Shown here piece after piece: positions 22,077-30,124 of a stretch of 39,836 nucleotides of DNA. The notes under the pieces were generated by a model, which saw only the letters and a list, made by a program, of their open reading frames with translations, searched no databases and was not told the origin of the DNA. Position 1 is the first letter of the stretch, and every line of letters begins with the position of its first letter. The stretch is taken from assembly GCA_964521715.1 (NCBI GenBank), contig CAZFSS010000034.1, positions 1 through 39,836 on the forward strand. The letters are read 5' to 3'. The DNA is from DAOVRD01 sp964521715. GTDB lineage: Bacteria; Planctomycetota; Brocadiia; SM23-32. Both the position numbers and the translations under genes were made by a program.

Positions 22077-24275
22077 ATGCCACGTCGCAAGGACAAGCAG
22101 GCGATCCTCGCCGGGCTGACCGACGCGCAGCGTGAGGCCGTGCGCTACGGCGAAGGGCCGCTGCTCGTCGTGGCCGGCGCGGGCACGGGCAAGACGCGCG
22201 TGATTACGCGGCGCGTCGCCTACCTGCTCGAAGAGGGCGTGCCGCCCGACCGCGTCATCGCCGTCACCTTCACGAACAAGGCGGCCGACGAGATGCGCCG
22301 CCGCGTCGAGGTGCTGGTCGGGCGGGACGTCTACGTCAGCACGTTTCACAGCTTCTGCGCCCGCCTTCTGCGCCGCGAGGTCCGGCGGATCGGGCGCGAC
22401 CCTTCGTTCACGATCTACGACCGGGCCGACTCGCTGCGCGTGATCCGCCGCATCGTGAAGGACCGTGAGCTCGACCCGTCCACGTTCGCGCCCCGCGAGA
22501 TCATGGACTACATCGCCGTCCACAAGGACCGCGTGGAGACTGCCGCCGACTGCCGCAGGGACGCAATCGGCATCGTCGAGCAGACGCTGGCGGACGTCTA
22601 CGGGCGCTACGAGGAGGCGCTGGCAGCCTGCAACGCCCTGGACTTCGACGACTTGCTGCTCAAGACGCTGGAGCTCTTCAGCGGCTGCCCCGCCGTCCTC
22701 CAGGAGCTCCAGGACACCTACCTGCACGTGCTGGTGGACGAGTACCAGGACACGAACCTGCCCCAGCACCTGATCGCGCGCGCCCTCCAGGGCAAACACC
22801 GCAACATAACGGCCGTGGGCGACCCCGACCAGATGATCTACACCTGGCGCGGCGCGCGGCTGGAGAACCTGATGGAGTTCGAGGAGGACTTCCCCGGCGC
22901 GCACGTCGTCACGCTCGAGCGCAACTACCGGTCCTCGGCCAATATCCTGCGCGTTGCGTCCCACTTCATCTCGCACAACGTCTACCGGCGGGACAAGGAG
23001 CTCCGGACCGAGCGCGAGGACGGCGAGGCCGTCGTCGTGCAGGGGTTCGCCGACCCGTTCGACGAGGGCCGGTGGGTCGCCGGGAAGGTCAACGAGCTGG
23101 TGCGGACGGGCAGCACGCCGCGCGAGATCGCCGTCTTCTACCGCACCAAGCAGCAGTCGCTGCCGCTGGAGGACGCCTTCGCCTCGCTCGCGCTGCCGCA
23201 CCAGGTGGTTGACAGCGTCGGCTTCTTTGACCGGCGCGAGGTCAAAGACCTGCGCGCCTACCTTCAACTGCTGGTCAACCCCCGGGACGACGAGGCCTGC
23301 CTGCGCGTGATCAACACGCCCGCGCGCGGCATCGGGCAGAAGGCGCTGGCCGGCCTCCAGGCCGAAGCCGGACGCCGCGGCCGGTCCCTTCTGGAGGCCG
23401 CCCGCGAGGCGGCCGGCATGGACTGGCTCAGCGCCCGGGCGAAGGCCGCCGTGGCCGGCTTCTGGGAGCTCTACCGGGAGCTCAGCGCGCTGGAGTCCCG
23501 CACAGTGGCCGACCTGATCCGCAAGCTCCTGGACATGACCGGCTACGTGGAACGCCAGCCGGACCTGGAGCGCGCCGACGCGCAGGAGATCGTGGACATG
23601 TTCATCGGTTACGCGCGTCAGTACGACGAGCGCTCGCCCGACGGCGGCCTGATGGGGTTCCTCGAGCAGGCGGCGCTGGTCAGCGACGTGGACGGCTGGA
23701 ACGCGCAGGCCAGCGCCGTGCCGTTCATGACGCTGCATTCGGCGAAAGGGCTCGAGTTCGACGTCGTCTTCATCGTCGGCCTGGAGGAGGACATGCTGCC
23801 CCACCGGCGCGCGCTCGAGGAGCGGATCCAGAGCACGGAGAAAGCGGCGCTTGAGGAGGAGCGCCGCCTCTTCTACGTCGGCATGACGCGGGCGCGGCAT
23901 CGGCTCTTCGTCACCTACGCCCGCAAGCGCGTGGTCCGCGGCAAGGAGCAGACCATCTCCCCGTCGCCCTTCCTGGCTGAGCTGCCGGACGATTGCGTGC
24001 GGGAGGACGCCGGCCGCCCGCCGGTCGGCTCAGCGAAGGACTTCGCTGCGCAGATGCAGCGCATCCTCAAGCGCAAGCGCGCCACGCTCCGCATCCTGGA
24101 CGGCCAGGGCGGGGACGAGCTCGCGCCGGGCGTGCGCGTCAGCCACCCGAGTTACGGCGAAGGGGAGGTCGTCGAGGTCAGCATGGTGGGCAAGCGGCGC
24201 CTGATCCGCGTGAGCTTCGAGGAGCAGGGCCTGGTCAGCCTCCTGATGGCCTCTGACCAGGTGACGGGGGACTAG
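22077..24275 (+). CDS. UvrD/PcrA-family superfamily 1 DNA helicase
   Basis: 732 aa, 3'-5' helicase of DNA repair and replication-conflict resolution. Q motif LTDAQREAV, Walker A AGAGTGKT (33-40), motif Ia FTNKAADEMRRRV, TFHSFCARLLR, Walker B/DEXX VDEYQDTN, motif III VGDPDQMIYTWRGA, motif IV ERNYRSS, motif V TLHSAKGLEFDVVFIVGLEE and motif VI RRLFYVGMTRARHRL are all present. The C-terminal tail GVRVSHPSYGEGEVVEV is the UvrD/PcrA tudor-like domain. The start at 22077 has GGGAG 7 nt upstream; the open frame extends into the leader repeat but without homology. PcrA and UvrD cannot be told apart safely. Confidence 0.95.
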   Translation: MPRRKDKQAILAGLTDAQREAVRYGEGPLLVVAGAGTGKTRVITRRVAYLLEEGVPPDRVIAVTFTNKAADEMRRRVEVLVGRDVYVSTFHSFCARLLRREVRRIGRDPSFTIYDRADSLRVIRRIVKDRELDPSTFAPREIMDYIAVHKDRVETAADCRRDAIGIVEQTLADVYGRYEEALAACNALDFDDLLLKTLELFSGCPAVLQELQDTYLHVLVDEYQDTNLPQHLIARALQGKHRNITAVGDPDQMIYTWRGARLENLMEFEEDFPGAHVVTLERNYRSSANILRVASHFISHNVYRRDKELRTEREDGEAVVVQGFADPFDEGRWVAGKVNELVRTGSTPREIAVFYRTKQQSLPLEDAFASLALPHQVVDSVGFFDRREVKDLRAYLQLLVNPRDDEACLRVINTPARGIGQKALAGLQAEAGRRGRSLLEAAREAAGMDWLSARAKAAVAGFWELYRELSALESRTVADLIRKLLDMTGYVERQPDLERADAQEIVDMFIGYARQYDERSPDGGLMGFLEQAALVSDVDGWNAQASAVPFMTLHSAKGLEFDVVFIVGLEEDMLPHRRALEERIQSTEKAALEEERRLFYVGMTRARHRLFVTYARKRVVRGKEQTISPSPFLAELPDDCVREDAGRPPVGSAKDFAAQMQRILKRKRATLRILDGQGGDELAPGVRVSHPSYGEGEVVEVSMVGKRRLIRVSFEEQGLVSLLMASDQVTGD

Positions 24276-24547
24276 TGGAGCTTCAGCGTTGGGTCTGGTG
24301 GTTGTCAGGTCGAGGCGGTGTTGCAGTCGTACCGCGTGGCCACCGCATGTGTGCCGTGCTGGCGAATCGGATGCGCCTTGGTAGGGGCACGGCGCGCCGT
24401 GCCCCTACTGCTCCGGTGCCGAAGCCACATTAGGCGCCGGTCGCCCCGACTTGCCGCCGGGGCGCCGGTTGCGTGCGATCGTCATCGCTCTCGCGGTCGG
24501 CCTTGCCGCCGCCCGCGGGCAGGGCCTCGAACGCGAAGGGAGAGGGC
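24276..24547. other. Spacer with two dyads between UvrD and the TRIC-type gene
   Basis: 272 bp without a recognisable gene. It contains the 28-bp perfect palindrome (24381-24408) and a hairpin with 7-bp arms (CGCCCCG at 24442-24448, CGGGGCG at 24458-24464). No clear promoter for the downstream gene was found. Confidence 0.6.
24381..24408. repeat. Perfect 28-bp palindrome
   Basis: GTAGGGGCACGGCG followed directly by its reverse complement. Palindromes of the TAGGGGC...GCCCCTA type recur in many environmental bacterial genomes as dispersed repeats (from general knowledge; not searched). The arms resemble those of the element at 25205-25252. Confidence 0.8.
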
Positions 24548-25171
24548 ATGGGCTACCTGCTGGACTTGTTCGGAACAGCGGTCTTCGCTGCGACAGGCGC
24601 CCTGGCTGGCGGGCGCAAGCGGATGGACTTGTTCGGCGTGGTCGTCGTGGCCCTCGCCACGGCGCTGGGCGGCGGCACGATCCGCGACGCGGTTCTGGGC
24701 GCGCGGCCCGTCTTCTGGGTGAGCGACCCCACGTACGTGATCGTGGCGGCATCGGCTGCCCTGGTGACGTTCTTTGTGGCGCACTTTGCGCGGCTCCCGG
24801 GCAAGGCTCTCCTGGTGGCCGACGCGTTCGGCCTTGCGGTGTTCACTGCCATCGGGGCCCACCGCTCCCTTGCATTCGGGACCGGCGCTCTTGTGGCGAT
24901 GATCATGGGCATGATGACGGGCGTGGCCGGAGGCATGGTGCGCGACATCCTCTGCGGCGAGATCCCGCTCGTGCTGCGCAAGGAGGTCTATGCCATAGCG
25001 TCGCTGGCGGGCGGAGCGGTACTATGCCTTTTGGCCGCGGCGTCGCTGCCGGTGGCCGTGTACATGGCAGCGGCGGCAGTTGTGACGCTCGGCGTCAGGC
25101 TGGCGGCCATCCATTGGAAGCTGTCACTGCCTGTTTTCGTCCAGGCAGGGGCGGACGCCGACACTCACTGA
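24548..25171 (+). CDS. TRIC-type channel family protein (UPF0126)
   Basis: 207 aa, almost wholly hydrophobic with about seven membrane helices in two homologous halves. Each half has the family's glycine-rich turn: ALGGGTIRDAVLG (about 40-52) and VAGGMVRDILCGEIPL (about 125-140). Bacterial members are trimeric cation channels of the TRIC family (formerly YicG/UPF0126); physiological role is unclear. The ATG at 24548 follows GAAGGGAGAGGG; an earlier in-frame ATG (24473) would add a low-homology polar segment. Confidence 0.88.
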   Translation: MGYLLDLFGTAVFAATGALAGGRKRMDLFGVVVVALATALGGGTIRDAVLGARPVFWVSDPTYVIVAASAALVTFFVAHFARLPGKALLVADAFGLAVFTAIGAHRSLAFGTGALVAMIMGMMTGVAGGMVRDILCGEIPLVLRKEVYAIASLAGGAVLCLLAAASLPVAVYMAAAAVVTLGVRLAAIHWKLSLPVFVQAGADADTH

Positions 25172-25204
25172 AGGGCGGACGAGCGGCAGTCCTACGCCGA
25201 TTGC

Positions 25205-25252
25205 AGGGGCGCCCTTCGGCGAAGCTCAGGACAAGCTTCGTGAGCCGCCCCT
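25205..25252. repeat. Nested inverted repeat upstream of the sigma factor gene
   Basis: Outer arms AGGGGCG (25205-25211) and CGCCCCT (25246-25252) enclose inner arms CGAAGCT (25220-25226) and AGCTTCG (25234-25240) with a 7-nt loop CAGGACA. The outer arms resemble those of 24381-24408. The inner GAAGCTCAGGACAAGC recalls a common dispersed repeat of environmental bacteria (general impression). Confidence 0.65.
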
Positions 25253-25282
25253 ACAGATGCCGCGCGGGCCGAAGATGCTCGC

Positions 25283-25311
25283 TTTTCCGCCGCCGGTCCT
25301 TGCGGTATATT
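25283..25311 (+). promoter_or_regulatory. Possible promoter of the ECF sigma / anti-sigma operon
   Basis: TATATT (25306-25311) with a weak TTTTCC (25283-25288) 17 nt upstream, 66 bp before the sigma gene. An autoregulated ECF-type promoter could also be present but cannot be recognised without its consensus. Confidence 0.35.
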
Positions 25312-25377
25312 CGTCTGTCAACCGATGCGGACCGGAACAAAAGGCCATCCGGATAGTCTAATCATGTAGGGCCCAGA

Positions 25378-25965
25378 ATGGGTGACGCCTCACCGACCGA
25401 TGCGGAGCTGGTGGCCCTGGCGCACGCGGGCGACGTCGAGGCGTTCGGCCGGCTCGTCCAGCGCAACCAGCACTACGTCTACAACGCCGTCTGTCACCTG
25501 GTCGGCGACGCGCGTGAGGCCGAGGACATCGCCCAGGACGTCTTCGTCAAGGCCTACCGGAGCATCGGCCGCTTCGAGGGGAGGTCGAAGTTCAGCACGT
25601 GGCTCTACGGCATCATGCTGAACAGCGTGAGGAGCTTCTGGCGCCGGCAGGCAAGGCGGCCTGCTCTGATTCAGGAGCCTGCCGATGACGACGAACCCGG
25701 CGCGGACCCGGAGGCGCACGGCGACGACCCGTTCGAAGCCACCGCGCGCGGGGAGCGCGTCGAGACCGTGCGCGCCGCCATCGCAGCGCTGGACGAAGAC
25801 CTCCGGGAGATCGTGGTGCTGCGCGACGTGCGCGGGCTGAGCTACGAGGAGCTGGCAGAGGTCCTTGACGTGCCGGACGGCACGGTCAAGAGCCGCCTGC
25901 ATCGCGCCCGCCTGGCGCTGAAGGAGATGCTGGAGCCGATCTTCGACCGGACGGAGCTTGCGTGA
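25378..25965 (+). CDS. ECF sigma-70 family RNA polymerase sigma factor
   Basis: 195 aa. Region 2 is AFGRLVQRNQHYVYNAVCHLVGDAREAEDIAQDVFVKAY and onward to FSTWLYGIMLNSVRSFWRR; region 4 holds the helix-turn-helix LSYEELAEVLDVPDGTVKSRLHRARLALKEML. An acidic linker (EPADDDEPGADPEAHGDD) joins them; regions 1 and 3 are absent, as in ECF (group 4) sigma factors. The next gene, 21 bp downstream, is a membrane anti-sigma factor with a zinc motif, so activity is probably released by an envelope signal. The target regulon is unknown. Only a poor ribosome site (GGGCCCAG) precedes the ATG. Confidence 0.95.
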   Translation: MGDASPTDAELVALAHAGDVEAFGRLVQRNQHYVYNAVCHLVGDAREAEDIAQDVFVKAYRSIGRFEGRSKFSTWLYGIMLNSVRSFWRRQARRPALIQEPADDDEPGADPEAHGDDPFEATARGERVETVRAAIAALDEDLREIVVLRDVRGLSYEELAEVLDVPDGTVKSRLHRARLALKEMLEPIFDRTELA

Positions 25966-25986
25966 GGACCTGGGGACGGTGAAGCG

Positions 25987-27375
25987 ATGAAGGCTGAATG
26001 CGGACAGCATCGCGAGCGGTTCAGCGAGTACCTGGACGGCCAGATGGCTGGGGCCGGCCGCAAGGCGCTCGAGGCGCATCTGGCCGACTGCGCCGAGTGC
26101 CGCGGCGAGCTTGAGCTTTGGCGGCGGACGATCCGGGCGGTCTCGGAGTTGCCGGAGCACCGCGTGCCGGCCGGGTTCGGCGAGCGCGTGGCGCAGTCGA
26201 TCGGGGCCGGTCAGGCCCCTGCCGGAGGGCGCAGGCTCACCGTGCTCTGGGCTCGAGTGCTCCCCGTGGCCGCCATGCTGATGCTCGTTCTGGGGTTGCT
26301 CGTATCCGTGCCCGGCGGCTGGCCGGCGGAAAGGGGCGCCCCGGCACGCCGTCTCGCCATGGCCCGTCGGGCCGCCGCGCCCGAGGCGCCGCTCGCCGCG
26401 CGGGCTGAGCGGCCGGAAGAAACCCCAACGACCGGCCTGCCCGTGGCTGCCCCGGCGGAAGCCAGGGAAATGCTCGGGCGCGACAGGCTGGAGGCCGCGG
26501 CGGCGCGCCCCGTCGGGCGGCTTGCGGGCGCGGTCGGCGGTGGGATGGGTCAGCCCCCTGGCATCGCTCGATCCGTGCAGGCAGTGGCTGAGCGCGACGC
26601 GGCTGCCGTGCACATGCGCGATGAGGAGGTCCCCGCCGAAGCTCCGGCCCTGACGTGGGGCGAGCCCGGCGCGGAAGAGCAGATGGCCCAGCGTCTCCAG
26701 GACCTGGGACGTCCCTTTGTCTTCACGCAGACCGCGTCGACGGACATGGCTGACGCCAAGGAACGGGCGCAGCAAGTGCTCACCTTCGTCGCCGACGAGC
26801 CGACGGATCTGATGCGCCGGGCCGTGGCAACCGCGAACAGCGCCGGCCTGACGGCGACCTTGCTCGTCGAACCGGACGGCGAACACGACGGCGGAGTGGA
26901 CGTCTACCTGGCGGTCCCCCCGGCGCAGTACGGTCCGCTGCTGAGGGAACTGGTGAACCTGACGCCGCCGGACAGGCAGGCGCTGTCCAACACCGCTGCG
27001 GCGTCTGGCCCGTTCTTCGACGAGATGCTGCTGAACTACGCTTTTCTCAAGGACGCCTGGGAGGCGGAGGGAAAGCCTGAGAAGGCGAACGAAGCGCAGG
27101 TCGTCGGGTTGCGCGTTGTTGACAGGTCGCTCGGCGGGACCGGCGCCGCCGGAGAGATGCGAACAGCCGCGGAGAGGCGGTCGCGTGCGCCCACGCGGGA
27201 GGAGGGCCTTTCGGGCAGCGTCGCGGCGCCCGTTGGCCTGATCATACACATCCGGAAGTCGAGTGCGCCGCTCGGACCGGCCGAGCACGGCGTTCGCGCG
27301 GTCACGCCTTCCGGCGCCGGAACAGCCACGCCAGAAGACAGCCCGGCGCATCCCGCCGCTCCTGCACGCCCGTGA
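25987..27375 (+). CDS. Membrane anti-sigma factor with ZAS zinc domain
   Basis: 462 aa. The N-terminal zinc-binding anti-sigma domain has C5, H8 and H31-x3-C35-x2-C38 (HLADCAECRGEL). A single membrane helix follows at about 84-108 (LPVAAMLMLVLGLLVSV). The long extracytoplasmic part is Ala/Pro/Arg-rich up to about residue 200, then shows a more folded segment (RAQQVLTFVADEPTDLMRRAVATA...VDVYLAVPPAQYGPLLRELVNL) with no family I can name. This large outer domain is probably the sensor. The last 74 bp overlap the 3' end of the convergent small gene, an unusual arrangement; the final 40 or so residues look low-complexity and may be dispensable. Confidence 0.85.
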   Translation: MKAECGQHRERFSEYLDGQMAGAGRKALEAHLADCAECRGELELWRRTIRAVSELPEHRVPAGFGERVAQSIGAGQAPAGGRRLTVLWARVLPVAAMLMLVLGLLVSVPGGWPAERGAPARRLAMARRAAAPEAPLAARAERPEETPTTGLPVAAPAEAREMLGRDRLEAAAARPVGRLAGAVGGGMGQPPGIARSVQAVAERDAAAVHMRDEEVPAEAPALTWGEPGAEEQMAQRLQDLGRPFVFTQTASTDMADAKERAQQVLTFVADEPTDLMRRAVATANSAGLTATLLVEPDGEHDGGVDVYLAVPPAQYGPLLRELVNLTPPDRQALSNTAAASGPFFDEMLLNYAFLKDAWEAEGKPEKANEAQVVGLRVVDRSLGGTGAAGEMRTAAERRSRAPTREEGLSGSVAAPVGLIIHIRKSSAPLGPAEHGVRAVTPSGAGTATPEDSPAHPAAPARP

Positions 27376-27601
27376 ACTCGACCTGCCTCTGGCGGGCCAG
27401 GAAGTCGGCCACCAGCCCCTCGATGTCGCCGTGCCGCTCGAAGACCTCGGCGAACTCATCCCTCAGCGCAAAGACATGCTCCGCTGCCTTGCGCAGTTCG
27501 CTCGCCTTCCCCTCGCCGCGTTCCAGGAACGCGACGAGCCTCTCGCGCAGGTCGTTCAGGTGAAGCTCGATGTCCTCCGGCGTGAGCCCGCTGCTGCTCA
27601 T
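27302..27601 (-). CDS. Small helical protein of unknown function (99 aa)
   Basis: Mostly charged and probably helical (DIELHLNDLRERLVAFLERG, ASELRKAAEHVFALRDEFAE, GDIEGLVADFLARQRQVEF), ending in a basic tail AWLFRRRKA. A GGGGGGAGGG tract directly precedes the ATG at 27601. No family is recognised; a coiled-coil adaptor is possible. It follows the ADP-ribosylglycohydrolase gene by 92 bp on the same strand, and its last 25 codons overlap the anti-sigma gene on the other strand. Confidence 0.65.
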   Translation of the reverse strand: MSSSGLTPEDIELHLNDLRERLVAFLERGEGKASELRKAAEHVFALRDEFAEVFERHGDIEGLVADFLARQRQVEFTGVQERRDAPGCLLAWLFRRRKA

Positions 27602-27693
27602 ACCCTCCCCCCTCTGCGCGCGCCGAACGCGGGATGCGAACGCGCCCATTCTACTGCGGCGGCGCGCTGCTGAGAAGTGCCCGCCCCTTCCGT

Positions 27694-29169
27694 TCAGCCC
27701 CGCGTGCAGATGCAATGGCCTTCCAGGCCGTGGCATCTGGGGCAGCGCGGGACGTTGTCCGCTGCAGCGTACCCCCGCGCCTCCTGCGGGCCGAGCACTC
27801 GGAAGCTGGCGCGACGCGGCCCGTCCGCGTCGTCCGCGACGACCTCCACGTCGTTCAGCGGCTCCGGATCGGGCGCCGTGACGAGGAACGCCGGCCGGGC
27901 GGCCTCCGCCATCGGCTCCACGGTCCACCCTTGGGGCGCTTCGAGCCGCACCTCCGCCTCGACGGTCCCGCCGTCCCTCCGGAGGGAGACCTCGAAGACG
28001 CGCCCGACGCCGGGCCAGAGCACCGGCTCCCCGCCGTAGTGCAGGACGATCTCGAGCCCGCCGTCGACGGCGACGGCGGCATGGACGTCCTGGCGCAGCG
28101 CCTCGCGCGCCTGCTCGTTGCGGAAGAGCAGCGAGGGCAGATCGTCCGGCGTCCGCGTGCGCTCGCCGAAGGCCACGGCGTCGGACAGCTCCGCCACGGT
28201 GCGCTCGGCCAGGGCGACGGTCCGGGCGGTCAGTTCGTGCACGTCGGCGGGCGGGTCGCAATCGCCGGTGAACGGATGCAGCTTGATGCTCTCACCGACC
28301 GGTCTGCGCCACTCGTCCGGGATGCCGGCCGTGCCGCCGATGATGCCGAGCACGGAGCCCAGAGTGGCGCCCGTGCAATCGGTGTCGTAGCCGCAGTTGA
28401 CGGCCTTGCAGAGCCTGTCGCCGAAGTCCTCCCCGTAGAGCCACCCCAGGACGGTGAACCCGTGGTTCGGCGCGGCGTTGCAGGGCTGGCGGTGGCCGAA
28501 CACGTCGGCGATGCGCTGGCGCGCCTCGGCCCAGCGCAGGCCGTTCTGCCGGCACCAGATCGCCTCGCGGATCGCGCGTGAGATGGCGCACGGCACGGGG
28601 ATCATCGCCAGGCCGATGCGGATGAGCGTGAGGGGATCGTCCACGACGAAGGCGGCGCTCTGCACGGCGGCCCAGAACATCTCGCCGTGCGCGCCTTCGC
28701 CGCCGGCGTGGTCGAGCGCGGAGTCCTTCCATGCGCGCGCGGCGGCGAGCTGCGGGTCGCCCGGCGCCGTGCACGCCCATATCTCGCTGCGTATGGGCGA
28801 GCCCATCTCGTCCACGAAGTAGTTCTCGAAGCAGCCCGAGATCGGCGGCATCAGCCCACGAGCCAGGTTCCGCCGACAGAAGCCGTACTCGTTCCACGGA
28901 TAGGCGGACAGATAGCCCACCCAGTAGTCCGCGAAGACGGGCAGAGGCGGCCGGACGCCTTCCTCCTCAAGCATCTTCAGCCAGACGAGCTGGAAGTCCA
29001 GGTCGTCGTTCGGCAGCGGCTCGGTCGGGACGGGATCGTAGAAGGTCAGGTCGTGCATGTGCCTCTGGCCTTCCAGCGGGGCGCCGAGCGTGCCGCCGAT
29101 GTTCTTGCCCAGCCAGCAGGCCAGGACCTTGTCTCTGTACTCCCGCCGCCCAAGTGAGATTCTTGCCAT
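27694..29169 (-). CDS. ADP-ribosylglycohydrolase family protein
   Basis: 491 aa. The first 330 residues match the ARH/DraG fold: KVLACWLGKNIGGTLGAPLEG, an acidic metal site NDDLDFQ (D55, D56, D58) and the C-terminal metal motif NCGYDTDCTGATLGSVLG, with two bound divalent ions expected. Family members remove ADP-ribose from proteins or hydrolyse related glycosidic bonds; the substrate here is unknown. The remaining 160 residues form a beta-rich domain (about 345-460, EIVLHYGGEPVLWPGVGRVFEV) and a small CPRCHGLEGHCIC tail that could hold zinc. GGAGG lies 6 nt before the ATG. Its position after a phosphoesterase and a sugar-kinase-like gene suggests nucleotide-sugar or ADP-ribose processing. Confidence 0.9.
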   Translation of the reverse strand: MARISLGRREYRDKVLACWLGKNIGGTLGAPLEGQRHMHDLTFYDPVPTEPLPNDDLDFQLVWLKMLEEEGVRPPLPVFADYWVGYLSAYPWNEYGFCRRNLARGLMPPISGCFENYFVDEMGSPIRSEIWACTAPGDPQLAAARAWKDSALDHAGGEGAHGEMFWAAVQSAAFVVDDPLTLIRIGLAMIPVPCAISRAIREAIWCRQNGLRWAEARQRIADVFGHRQPCNAAPNHGFTVLGWLYGEDFGDRLCKAVNCGYDTDCTGATLGSVLGIIGGTAGIPDEWRRPVGESIKLHPFTGDCDPPADVHELTARTVALAERTVAELSDAVAFGERTRTPDDLPSLLFRNEQAREALRQDVHAAVAVDGGLEIVLHYGGEPVLWPGVGRVFEVSLRRDGGTVEAEVRLEAPQGWTVEPMAEAARPAFLVTAPDPEPLNDVEVVADDADGPRRASFRVLGPQEARGYAAADNVPRCPRCHGLEGHCICTRG

Positions 29170-29227
29170 CGCATCCTCCGAGTCAGGTGAAGCCGCTGCC
29201 CAGGCGGCCGCTTGGTATCGACGGACC

Positions 29228-30106
29228 CTACTGGTCGTAGAGCAGTTCGGTCGGGGGCTCGAACGTGCGCGTGCGGCACTCGCCCGTCGCCAGGTTCAGT
29301 TCGAGCATGCGCTTCATGTCGTAGTCGCTTCCCACCGTGACGGCCTCGATGTGGCCGACGGTGCACGCGTCCGGCCCGTGCCTGTGACCGCAGATGACCC
29401 AGCGCACCTTGGGGCAGTCCAGCAGCAGTTGCCCGAAGCGCTCCGAGCCCATGTAGGCCCGGCAGAACTCGTGCGGCATGTCGGACGGACCATACAGAAG
29501 CTCGCGGAACGGCAGGTGGTGCAGCACGGCCACGACGGTGTCCACCTGCGGCTCGACGGCGCGGTAGTCGTTCCACAGCTTCTTCAGGCATTGCTCGGTG
29601 AAGGCGGCGTCGGACACGTCCCAGTCCATGAAGCGTCCGTCGTTCCACGTGCAGACGCCGGGCAACTCCTTGCGCTCGTAATCCGCGACGTCCAGCTTCA
29701 GGTTGGGATTGCGGAAGCTGTAGTCGTACCACGCGATGTTGCCGATGAAGCCGAAGGCGCCTGCCGTGACGGGGCCGACGTCCAGCATTCGGAAGCCGGC
29801 TGCGGAAGCGGCTTCGGGCAGGGCCTTTCGGTACCTGTCGCGGCTACTTTCCTTGCCGGCCCAGAGGTCGTGGTTGCCCGGCACGAGGAGCTTGAGCCCT
29901 TCGAACCCGTGGAAGAGGTCCAGGCAAGCGCGCAGCCGCTCCGTGTTCTGGTCCGCTATGTCGCCCGCGATGACGAAGACGTCCGCCCCCGACTCGCACA
30001 CCACGTCGGCCAGCTTCCAGGTGGAGGCGTCTCCCTGGGCGTAGGCGCGGTAGTGCAGGTCGGCGGTCGCCAACAGGAGCTGGGGGTCTTGGCCGGTTGT
30101 TGACAT
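29228..30106 (-). CDS. Calcineurin-like metallophosphoesterase
   Basis: 292 aa with the full two-metal motif set: TADLHY (D16, H18), VIAGDIADQN (D49), VPGNHDLW (N78, H79, D80), VLHHLPF and ICGHRHG. No signal peptide, so cytoplasmic. The substrate cannot be read from sequence; the family includes nucleotide-cyclic, diadenosine and ADP-ribose/CDP-alcohol phosphohydrolases. It lies 58 bp before the ADP-ribosylglycohydrolase gene and 18 bp after the ROK kinase, so it belongs to that transcription unit. Confidence 0.9.
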   Translation of the reverse strand: MSTTGQDPQLLLATADLHYRAYAQGDASTWKLADVVCESGADVFVIAGDIADQNTERLRACLDLFHGFEGLKLLVPGNHDLWAGKESSRDRYRKALPEAASAAGFRMLDVGPVTAGAFGFIGNIAWYDYSFRNPNLKLDVADYERKELPGVCTWNDGRFMDWDVSDAAFTEQCLKKLWNDYRAVEPQVDTVVAVLHHLPFRELLYGPSDMPHEFCRAYMGSERFGQLLLDCPKVRWVICGHRHGPDACTVGHIEAVTVGSDYDMKRMLELNLATGECRTRTFEPPTELLYDQ

Positions 30107-30124
30107 GGCTTCGTCAGAGGCGGA

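Noticed and set aside
24381..24408. Rho-independent terminator of UvrD
   Set aside because: The dyad is long and GC-rich, but it begins 105 bp after the stop and no T-run follows on either side.
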